DNA from: Eretmocerus hayati
Lineage: Eukaryota; Arthropoda; Insecta; Hymenoptera; Aphelinidae
Direction of reading: 5' to 3'
Length of the DNA stretch: 64,000 nucleotides
Assembly (NCBI GenBank): GCA_029851415.1
Contig: CM056743.1
Location: 35,418,714-35,482,713, forward strand
Shown here: positions 12,268 through 21,676 of the stretch, piece by piece
How the letters are laid out: the number at the start of each line of letters is the position of its first letter
Numbering within the stretch: the first letter of the stretch is position 1
The notes under the pieces: model-generated
Database searches by the model: none
What the model was told of the DNA's origin: nothing
What the model saw: only the letters and a program-made list of their open reading frames with translations
Made by a program: the position numbers and the translations under genes

Positions 12268-13149
12268 CACTACCTGTCAGAATCTCGTAAATATCTAAAA
12301 ATGAAAATTCCAAATTAAAAAAACTGATTTCTGTAGCTCGTTGGTGCAAAACGACTCGAGGTTAGCTCATTTTGTAGCTTTTCCTAAGACTTTGAAAACT
12401 CCTTGAGGGGTTTTTCCCGCGACACGTTAGGATTTCAGTAGCAAGTCAAATCCTTGAGAAAATTCCTAAAAATTGGTCCAAAACTCAGACCTTTCCAAGC
12501 TAGACATGAGTTGATGGATCAAAATTTACAAAATATCTGAAAGCCCATCCTTGAAGATTATTCTAGCTTGTTTCTGGTCCGACCTGTGACCTCTTCTTGT
12601 AGAGAAAGATTTTTCTCGAAAAATGTTCTTGGCATTGAGAAATTATGAATGGACTCATTTTTAAACTGGTATAAGCACTGATCTCGGTCCCAACTACCAA
12701 CGGCACGGAAAGACTTGAGAGAAATACCACCGTGAGCCCGATTTCCTCAATTTCATGAATTTTGGGACCTTTTTTCCAGAAAGGCTTTCTTTACAAATAC
12801 TGTCACAGATCGGATCAGAAACAAGCCATAATAGTTTTCGAAATCGGATTTTGAAGCTTTCAACTTGCACTTTCAGATGCTCTTTGAATGGCCCCGATGC
12901 ATCAACTCATGTCTGACTTGCAGGGGTCTGCGAGTTGACCCGATTTTCATGAATTTTTCTCATGATTGACTTGACCTACCAAAATTCTGTTGTGCCGCAT
13001 AAAACCTGCAAAAAGTTTTCAAAAAGCTCGAAAAAAAACTACAAAATGACCTATGCTAAATTCGTAGTGGACCAACGAGACCACAGGAATCGAATTTTCT
13101 AATTTGGACTTTTGATTTTTAGGTGTTCACCAACTTTTGACCGGTAGTG
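12268..13149. mobile_element. Long foldback element with Tc1-like ends
   Basis: The two halves are diverged inverted copies of each other over about 430 bp each, with the turn near 12750. The right end, read inward, is CACTACCGGTCAAAAGTTGG, which has the look of Tc1-like terminal repeats. It is followed outside by TA (13150-13151), the target dinucleotide of the Tc1/mariner superfamily. The left TA is not preserved. It has no transposase and is thus non-autonomous. The arms differ at many positions, so the copy is old. Confidence 0.75.
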
Positions 13150-13779
13150 TATGTTTCACTTTGATCATGGCATCTCAGGGAACTCTACGACATGATTTTG
13201 GCAAAATTTTGAGCGTTTGCGAAGATCACCTCTAAACTACCTCAAGTTTTTCATCTATCAATAAATGGGTAATTATTTGTCAAAAAATTACTGAATTAAT
13301 GCCTGTGATGAAGCTGTTCGTTACGCAGATTGCAGTGCTCATCGTAAGATGCCTGCTCAATCAGACAAATTTAGCCATTGAGACACTATGTAGCGCGCGC
13401 AAACAATTAAAACTTCCGAGTTTAGATTTGCCCATCTTTTTCCACTATCCTGAGAACATGCCCACAAAAGATCACCGCTCGCAAGCGCTGAAAAAAAACT
13501 CTCAACCATCGTTTATTTCGAGCTACATATAATGATTTGCATCACCAAAGTCACTCACATGCGCTCTGTCGCGTACTTACTTCATACTAAACTGATTTTC
13601 TATGAACCTGCTAGTCATTCCGATCATATCTCATTCGTTATACGGACCCTGATTTAGGAAAACCGAGAAAACGAGCGATTCTGACTTATCTGAACGGAAT
13701 ATAATTTATACGTCCATACGTATAGAAACAGCGTGTTTCTGGGTACAGACGTGTATGAAACTGCATACGCGTCTCGCGC

Positions 13780-13864
13780 GGAAACATTTTTCCTTCGGGA
13801 AAACCAAGCTGGACGGTGCCATCGCCCACGTCCAGCTCGTTTTCCCGAAGGAAAGAATGTTTCC
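13780..13864. repeat. Perfect-looking 85-bp hairpin
   Basis: Arms of about 36 bp (13780-13815 and 13829-13864) pair almost fully around a 13-base loop. They contain TTCCTTCGGGAAAA and its complement. It may be the core of a small foldback element whose outer ends are degraded. Confidence 0.7.
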
Positions 13865-14224
13865 AGCACTCGACGCGTAATGTACTATTATATAGATTCA
13901 CTGAGCGATACCATTCTTCGTGTTTCAACCGATTTCTTCAGATGGCAGCTGTTTTTTTTTAATCCGATTTCCTTGCATATGCATTAGGGTGTGACTCATT
14001 TACCAATTTTTGAACTTGCGAGCACTCTCCAGATTGTTTCTGAATGCCAAAAAAGTAACTTTGTTACCTCGTCAGGTCCCAAGAATAAAATTGAACCGTG
14101 CCGCAAAGAGCCGACATTTTGTGGAATTGCACCATAAATTTTCCTTTTCAATTCTCCAACTGGACGTGATGAACCAACCCTGCAAGGTCTTTAAGGTGCT
14201 AGAGCTTACAAATCATCGAGTAAT

Positions 14225-15640
14225 GTGAAATTTGATAATAGATTCTTATGCTGAATCCAAATTCAACCTCATCGTTGACCTCAGAGGAGGTCGCGGTGGT
14301 CAAATTCCAAATTGCGGAAAGAAAATAATTTTTCTGGACCGTTTGGCCGAGTCTACATAGACGCGCTCACTCGGGGCGCGCGCGCTCTCTCCGCTTGCAC
14401 TCTCCTCCCAAACACCGGAGTTGGTACCGAAAATGGGATTTGGAAATCTTTTAACGAGTGTTTCCTCTCAATTAGAGTATCAGTACGAGTTTTTGGTATG
14501 AGAAACGGCCAGTTTATTGCATAAACTGACCAAAAAATTGATTTGCATCGAATAGAGATCGAAAATGAGAGGCATGGTTGTGTCTCATATAAGCATCCTC
14601 CAACTTCTCATCAGGTCTCCATCTTGTAAACCATTCAGCAATATTCAGTATTATTTTGGTTATACATTGCTACTCATTCCAGAAGCTGAATAATGAGCTA
14701 AAGTGTATGAAATCCTGATTGAGGACACCCGAGACGTCCCAAATTTACGGAGGAGTGACTCTTGTAACACAAATTTGATCTTTGGTGTACATGGAATAGC
14801 TCGATTCTTCTCAACCAGAATTCCGCACACCTTTGCTCATTTCACAGTTTCTGGAGAAAGTCTTAATGTAAACCCAAGATAATGTTGAATATTGTTGAAT
14901 GAGCCGCGAGTTGGGAATCTGAGAAGTTGGGGGTGGTGATATTAGGCACATCAATCGACATCCAAGTCTCTCACTTTTCGATCTCTATTGGATGCAAATC
15001 AATTTTTTGATTAATTTACGCGATAGACTGGCCGTTTTTCATCTCAAGAACCCGCGCTAATACTCAAGTTGAGAGAGAACACTCGTCAAAAGATTTTCAA
15101 ATCCCATTTTTGGTACCTACTGCGGTGTTTGGGCGGAGACGTGCAAGCGGAGAGAGCGCGCGCGCCCGGAGTGAGCGCGTCTATGTAGACTCGGCCTTTT
15201 GCTTGATTTTCCATAGTATCGACAGACCGAATCATTTCAAAAAATTTTCATCAAATGTAAATCTTCATATGGATTTTCATGCTGAATCCGCATTCAGCTC
15301 TATATCTGACATTGAATGAGAACAAGGTGGTCAAAATTTCAATCTTTTGCAGGAGAAAAATTTTTATATCATTTTTCTCCTTTTCTCTCTTTCGAACCTC
15401 TCTCCTCGCTCTCTTTTGTACCAAAAAACCAAATCACCCAAAAAATTCCACACAACTTTATTCTGCATGTGAACTTTCATGCTAAGTTCAAATTCAGCCC
15501 CTTTTTGAAAGAGAAAGCAGGTTAAAGTAACCAAAAGTGCCCTCTCACGTCGGAAAGTTCATTTTTATGGCGATTTCTCTCACCGGCGCCTCTAAGCTCT
15601 GAAAATCACCCTCATGTGCACTATTTTGAATGTAGAATTT
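14225..15640. repeat. Diverged repeat units around the foldback element
   Basis: The motif TGCTGAATCCAAATTCA and variants recurs near 14250, 15280, 15480 and 15630, each followed by related A/G-rich sequence. Two neighbouring copies are about 205 bp apart. This looks like an old tandem array interrupted by the 14345-15196 element. Confidence 0.4.
14345..15196. mobile_element. Foldback element with ~235-bp terminal inverted repeats
   Basis: Left arm about 14345-14580 and right arm about 14962-15196 are inverted copies, starting GGCCGAGTCTACATAGACGC and including a run of alternating GC. The arms flank about 380 bp of unrelated sequence. No transposase is present. Short T-runs lie outside both ends, so a target duplication cannot be decided. 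The element sits inside a set of related, diverged sequence blocks (14230-15640). Confidence 0.7.
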
Positions 15641-15972
15641 CATTCAGAGTACGTATAGGAGTTGTCAAGAATCAACAGGCTTCATTCTTCTCGGATCAAT
15701 CTCTCCCATTAGCCAGCCAGGTAATATTAATTTTCTGTCAATTCAATTTGTAATGGGATTCTCCTTCAAAAATTGTTTACAATGATACAATCTGATTAGG
15801 TATACTATTTCAATCACTCAGAAAAGATCACTATCAATCAGTACATTAGTGAAACCAAGCGAAAACCCAGGTAATCATGACGATGGAATTGATCGACTTC
15901 TTGGATGTAACAACTCAGTAATGAGATGTGAATCTAGTGAAGTTTTTTTCTGAGAATTGATGATATATGACA

Positions 15973-16380
15973 TAGATGGAGTTAAGGCCGTGTCGGAGTC
16001 TCGCGCGAAACGGGGTTACAAATTACGCGATGGTTTTTTCATCAATTGAGACGGGGGTGGTCGCAAATGACTCGAAATTGCTCCAGGAATGTGCCTCTGG
16101 TACAATCTGTGAGGATAACCGTCTCTATCTCCCGCAAAACTCGATGTAGTGTGCCAAGTCGCGCTCTCTGAGAATCAGGATCGGAAAATCTCTTGATTCT
16201 CCGATTCTTCATCAAGAGTGAGACACGTTTATCTTCACGGGTCGTACCAGAGGCGCGTTCCTGAAGCAATTCTGAGTCATTTGCGACCACCCCCGTCTCA
16301 ATCGATGGAAAAACCATCGTGTAAGTTGTAACCCCGTTTGTGCCACGAGACTCCGACATGGCTTTAACTGAGCTCATCTT
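15973..16380. mobile_element. 408-bp near-complete palindrome (foldback MITE)
   Basis: The sequence reads as an inverted repeat over nearly its whole length, with arms of about 190 bp and the turn near 16180. Both ends carry the block GTGTCGGAGTCTCG or a close variant, followed by GGGGTTACAA. It has no coding capacity of its own. The minus-strand open reading frame here is a by-product of the arm sequence. Confidence 0.75.
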
Positions 16381-16601
16381 TATGATTATTATCTCAATGG
16401 TGAAGAAATTATAGAATTATAGAATGATTCTGGTAGCCACTGAGAGGTCAACAGCCCGCTAATATAATGCTTAGATGTGAGGCCAAAATCTAAACAGTAC
16501 GCAAGAACGTACAGGTACTTAGTCCGCATTCCAGACTGATGATAAATCTCAATTGTAAAACACATCTTAGAAACTTTTTTTTATGCGTTTGTAATGATTC
16601 A

Positions 16602-18382
16602 TATATGATGAATTCCACGCCAAAGCGACCTACGGAAAGGGGTCATCTCTCAGATTCTTTTTTAACTTTTTTCATTCGATTCTATGGCCCAAAATAGGAA
16701 CTTCGGATCACCTCTTATGTGGTCCAAAAAAAATTTCTCCTCTCCATTGCACGCACATCCGTAAACAGACCGAAAATTCATCGTGTGAGAATCGATGCTC
16801 TTTTATTCACGAAAACGGGAATATTTCGAGTTTTTGAATAGCTATCGATTTGCGGGTTGCGGCATCTGAAAGGGCATCAGAAAACCTATCGAAAACGTTG
16901 TCGGAGATTTCTTCTCTGTGATTTGGGGTCCTCCTGAAGGCAAAAGAGTGTTTTTCACTAAAATGTTAATTTCTCAAAATGCCATTCTTTTATTTTTTGA
17001 AAATCGTATAATTGACGTAAAATTTTGCGTTCTTTTGAAAAAAATGGGTTTCAAAGGAGTTTGGAGCGATCCAAGTGACTTATGAGCCATTTTTTGAAAA
17101 TTCGATTTTTCCGGTTTCAGAAAAAGGCGATTTTCTGCGCATGCGCACAAACGTAGACTTTCGGCGCCACTTTCAATGGAGTGGAGAGCTGACAAAATTT
17201 CCCATAGAATGACTACCCGCAAAATTGAAATTCATGCACTGAACCGGGATCTGCAACGATTAATTATATCGAATCAAAATCACATGTAAATTCAGCCCTT
17301 TAACGCCTTTGTGGTACCTGCTGAAATGACATATTCACGAGATCTTTTCAGGACTCATTTTTCAGTACGAAATTGCGCTAAAAAAGTTCGGACCACATCG
17401 TTTCAACGTAAAATTGTCTGAACTTTTAAAATATGCGATGAAAAATTCCGTTTGAGGCGAACTTAGGGTGCTACATTCAATTTTTTGCCAGAAAATACGA
17501 TTTTTCACATTCAAAATTGCAAAAAAAAATGTAGCACTTCGGATTCACTTCTAGCGGGATTTTTCATCGCATATTTTGAAAGTTCAGACAATTTTACGCT
17601 GAAACCATGTGGTCCGAATTTTTTTTCAGGTCAATTTTGTACTCAAAATTGAGTCCTGAGAAGATCTTGTAAATGTGTCATCTCAGCAGGCTCTCATAGG
17701 CTGAATTTTCACGTGATTTTGATTCGATATAATTAATCGTTGCAGATCCCGTTTCAGTGCATGAATTTCAATTTTGCGTCATTTCATAGGGAATTTCGTC
17801 AGTTTTCCATTGAAAGTGGCGCCGAAAGCCTACGTTCGTGCGCGTGCGCAGAAAATCGCCTTTTTCTGAAACCGAAAAAATCGAATTTTCAAAAAATGGC
17901 TCATAAGTCACTTGGATCGCCCCAAACTCCTCTGAAACTCATTTTTTTCGAAAGAACGCAAAATTTTACGTCAAATATATGATTTTCAAAAAATAAAAGA
18001 AATGGCTTTTTGAGAGATTAACATTTTAGTGAAAAACACTCTTTTGCCTTCAGGAGGACCCCAAATCACAGAGAAGAAATCTCCGACAACGTTTTCGATA
18101 GGTTTTCTGATGCCCTTTCAGATGCCGCAACCCGCAAATCGATAGCTATTCAAAAACCCGAAATATTCCCGTTTTTGTGAATAAAAGAGCATCGATTCTC
18201 ACACGATGAATTTTCGGCCTGTTTACGGATGTGCGTGCATTGGAGAGGAGAAATTTTCTTTGGACTCCATAGGTGGTCCGAAGTTCCTATTTCGGGCCAT
18301 AGAATCGAATGAAAAAGATTAAAAAAGAATCTGACAGATCACCCCTTTCCGTAGGTCGCTTTGGCGTGGAATTCATCATATA
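16602..18382. mobile_element. 1.78-kb near-perfect palindrome (foldback element)
   Basis: Left and right arms of about 880 bp each are inverted copies with few differences, meeting at a small loop near 17491-17518. The outermost 20 bases match perfectly in inverted orientation (TATATGATGAATTCCACGCC at the left edge). The arms differ mostly by single substitutions and are clearly better conserved than those of the 12268-13149 element, so this copy is younger. The open frames inside are mirror images of one another and not genes. The palindrome ends almost exactly where the next foldback element begins. Confidence 0.85.
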
Positions 18383-18383
18383 G

Positions 18384-19430
18384 CGCACAGTGGTCCTGAA
18401 AGATCGAAGAGTCTATCTATGGTCAATGGAATAGAGAAATTTTTTCTCCTATATATAGGTATTCCGAAGATCATTTTCCAACAAGAATCAGACAGATTCG
18501 TCGGTGAATTTAGAAATGAAGTCATACATTTTTTATTTTTTTATGATAAAAGGTGGGTTAAAATCAATCTGTTTCGCAGTTTTCCGTCTTTTTTGTAATT
18601 TTACCTTAATATCTCGGGAGGAATGAGTTCTATCGAAAAATGTGTGGAATAGTTTTTTTGTAGTTTTTTCAAGATCTACAAGGAATTATACTCTAATCTA
18701 TCAAAGAACAAAGAACTGTATCTATCTAGGGTGATTGACAGAACTGCAAGAAAAATGCACCGAATCTCACAGCGGTTGTTTCCCGTTTTTCGACGAATGA
18801 AGGCATACAAACGTAGGTTTATTCGATTTTGCGGCTCGGAGCGCTCCGACCGCTCGGATCGGTCCGGTCTCGTCCATCACCGAACGCGCGTTCGGACAAA
18901 GTTCGCTCGGAGCGCTCCGAACGCTCCGTCCAAGATTCTCAGCCGAGGAGAGGGGAGGAATCGTCCACAGCATTAGAAACAGGCTGTCTCCCCTCTCCCC
19001 GGCTAGAAATCTTAGACGGAGCGTTCGGAGCGCTCCGAGCGAACTTTGTCCGAACGCGCGTTCGGTGATGGACGAGACCGGATCGATCCGAGCGGTCGGA
19101 GCGCTCCGACCCGCATAATCGAATAAACCTCGTGTAGACCTTCGAAAAATCTACAAAGAACAATTCTACACATTTTCCGATGAAACTCATTCCTTCCGAG
19201 TTATTGCGGTAAAGCCAGAAAAAGATGAGAAACCGTGAAAAATACGAATTCTTGCGCACTCTTAACAATGGAAAAATCAAAAAATCTACATCATTTCAGA
19301 ATCCACGACGGATTTTTTTCGCTTTTGTTGGAAGATGATCGTGGAGATAGTGAGCATCAAACCCCACAAAAATTCCTTTATCTCATTGACTTTCGACTTT
19401 CCGACCTGTCGGGGCTCCCGTGAGCGGCAT
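18384..19430. mobile_element. ~1.05-kb foldback element with a highly conserved GC-rich core
   Basis: The outer arms are diverged inverted copies. Matching blocks include TTTCGCAGTTTTCCGTC facing its degraded complement near 19225, and a poly-pyrimidine block near 18475 facing 19335. The core 18814-19130 is an inverted repeat with few mismatches. It holds smaller self-complementary words (CGGAGCGCTCCG, CGAACGCGCGTTCG) repeated within each arm, so the element is a palindrome containing palindromes. The loop lies at about 18945-18995. The outer limits are approximate. Confidence 0.7.
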
Positions 19431-19600
19431 TCATATAAGTTATGGACGATTCTCGATGAAACTCAAAGACCATGAATGCGTATCAAAAAAGCTTGCAGTA
19501 ATAGAATACAAATTGTTCCGACCCCCTTCATCAATGAAAATTGACGGGTACATTTCTGCGTAACGGTGATTTCATCGCTATTAAAAGTATTCAATTTAGA

Positions 19601-19932
19601 TATGTTTTGGAAAGGACCCCGCCATAAATGATAGGATTTTGGCTTTCAGCGAATTTGACCGAATCAGCAATCAATCGATAGAGCTCGACGTGCTGAGCAA
19701 AAGTCTCCATAGTCGCTAAACCCGAAAAATTCTCGTTTTCGAGTGATTTGGTTACAAAGTCGCCGATTTTACCGAGCCAAAATAGGGTTATGGCATCAAT
19801 CAAACAATAACATACGTTCGAATTCGCTTGGCTCGCTTGGTATTTGCCAGCTAAATACCTCTGATGAAGCAAGAATCTTTGCATTACACGCGATTTGAAA
19901 ATCCTCTCAAAAGAATCTTTCACTGCCGCCAT
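19601..19932 (-). CDS. ORF in the left arm, unknown product
   Basis: About 108 codons starting MAAVKDSFERIFKSR and running through the arm (IDAITLFWLGKIGDF and VKFAESQNPIIYGG in the middle and end). The twin lies at 20764-21094 on the plus strand. The amino-acid differences follow single C/T or G/A changes, about half at CpG sites, so the frame may be open simply because the copies are young. I do not recognise the protein; it could be a truncated element-encoded protein or a captured host exon. Confidence 0.35.
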
Positions 19933-20241
19933 TCTCACGGGATATTTTCAAAGTCCGCACAATCGAAACGCTTCGAAAGATTTTGATATTTCAAACGGTC
20001 TGCGGGACATAGTATATTATCAAGGCAAATGCGGATGACGAGTTTCATCATCAACGAGATACATACAATATTTAGAGCTCACACCTCACGCAAGGGTGCG
20101 TTGAGAAGAGCGTTTCCCCGCTGGATGGTTGAAAAATACGTCCAAGCTCTCAGTACAACTTTGAAACAAAATCATTGAATCTTTTTTTTCGAACTGTTTA
20201 TCGTTTGAAGCTAACGAGATTTTCACCTTTCTAGTGTGCGG

Positions 20242-20268
20242 TGGGGGGGGGGGGGGCGGGAGGGGGGC
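20242..20268. repeat. G-run (14 G, then GGG and GGGGGG blocks)
   Basis: A G-rich tract between the arms of the 19601-21094 element, able in principle to form a G-quadruplex. A similar tract, also followed by a CTACA word, occurs at 46102-46127. Confidence 0.8.
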
Positions 20269-20681
20269 CTACAGACATTTGAAAATATCTTATGGGATTT
20301 CAGAGAGATATTTGTTTGGAATTTTGGGTGGTGATTGAATTCCGCGTCGTATCGCACTCGGCTCGAACATACGAAAATCGAATCAGGCCCAACTCTATAT
20401 CGGTAAAGGTTGCGAAGATCGTTTTAATTTTTTTTCCGGGATCGCAGATTGAGAGTTGTACGGTTATTTGAGTAGACGCCTATTGGTTTTCGAAAATATA
20501 TTCGTTTCAGCGAGATGATATCAGAAATGAGAAGTCAATTAAGTACTCTGTTGAAACCATGTGAAGCATCGAATTCTTTTTTCTCAAAATAGGTGCGATC
20601 TGACAGAAAATGTAATCGTCGTTTGATAACCAAGAGATATTGCATTCTGATTTTCGACAGATATATTCTCGAATGTACACT

Positions 20682-20714
20682 ACTGGTCAAGAGTGTAAAT
20701 ACACCTCTGATGAT
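20682..20714. repeat. Orphan Tc1-like end
   Basis: TACACTACTGGTCAAGAGTG resembles the terminal sequence of the 12268-13149 element. It is preceded by TA-like sequence, but no matching inverted end was found nearby. It lies just inside the right arm of the 19601-21094 element and is probably a remnant of another insertion. Confidence 0.35.
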
Positions 20715-20763
20715 TTCTATAGAGTTAGACATTTTGTGCGGACTTTGAAAATATCCCGCGAGA

Positions 20764-21094
20764 ATGGCGGCAGTGAAAGATTCTTTTGAGAGGATTTTCA
20801 AATCGCGTGTAATGCAAAGATTCTCGCTTCATCAGAGGTATTTAGCTGGCAAATACCAAGCGAGCCGAACGAATTCGAACGTATGTTATTGTTCGATTGA
20901 CGCCATAACCCTATTTTGGCTCGGTAAAATCGGCGACTTTGCAACCAAATCACTCGAAAACGAGAATTTTTCGGGTTTAGCGGCTATGGAGACTTTTGCT
21001 CAGCACGTCGAGCTCTATCGATTGATTGCCGATTCGGTCAAATTCGCTGAAAGCCAAAATCCTATCATTTATGGCGGGGTCCTTTCGGAACATA
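20764..21094 (+). CDS. ORF in the right arm, unknown product
   Basis: Mirror copy of the left-arm frame, beginning at ATG with MAAVKDSFERIFKSR. The shared part ends near the outer edge of the arm; the frame then runs on into unrelated flanking sequence to 21204, so the natural C terminus is not defined. No domain was recognised. See the left-arm entry for the pattern of differences. Confidence 0.35.
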
Positions 21095-21676
21095 GTGAAC
21101 AGCTCCTACAATTTTCAATCTCTGTCATCATTATATTATGCGTTCATTCGGTAGTTGAAGAAGTACCAATGTATCCAAAAAATTTTATCCAAAACTCACG
21201 TTAACCCTCATCTTGGAACGAAAATCTTATTAGTGCAAAATAAGTTTGCTCATCATATATGATTGAATGAATTGTGCGGAGATGTTTTTAATTCATCATC
21301 TGACGTGAGCTTGATGAATAAGATGTAAGTACTCATAACAGACCGTCAATCTCTATGGATAATCTTTGGCAAGGTATCGAATTAATGTATTATTAAAAAT
21401 CAATAGAACTTTATATTAAAAAATTTGTTATAAATTTGCCTCTCTGACATATCTACATCATTCTGCTTATACATTAATTATATTTTCCATTCCAAACGCA
21501 CTAGTTTCTTTATCATTACGCGACAATTGATCGTTAAGGCTACATTTAGTGAATAATATAAAATTTTCTCTTTGAGAATATGATTAGCCACCAGTCACCT
21601 CGTTGCTTCATCGCAAAATAAACTTTCAATATTTCGATTGCATCACCACAAACTCATTATTATCGAGACTATGAAG
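21095..21676. other. Intergenic, 3' side of IDH
   Basis: AT-rich spacer. The reverse complement of ATTAAA occurs near 21288 and could serve as the poly(A) signal for the minus-strand IDH gene. Nothing else is seen. Confidence 0.4.

Larger units (their letters stand above)
19601..21094. mobile_element. Element with 361-bp inverted repeats that each carry the same ORF
   Basis: Left arm 19601-19962 and right arm 20734-21094 are inverted copies with about nine differences. They are separated by about 770 bp of unrelated sequence that includes a long G-run. Each arm holds an open frame of about 108 codons reading outward. No transposase domain was recognised. The ends have no clear target duplication. 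Arm identity is high, so the duplication is recent or homogenised. Confidence 0.7.

Noticed and set aside
16042..16377. 111-codon minus-strand frame
   Set aside because: Lies within the 15973-16380 palindrome and has no independent support.
16974..17982. Mirror-image frames sharing the SIESGAESLR peptide on both strands
   Set aside because: They are the two arms of the 16602-18382 palindrome read outward; similarity is due to the inverted repeat, not to two related genes.
18731..19280. Several Arg/Ser-rich frames on both strands
   Set aside because: Produced by repeated CGGAGCGCTCCG-type words in the palindromic core; not RS proteins.
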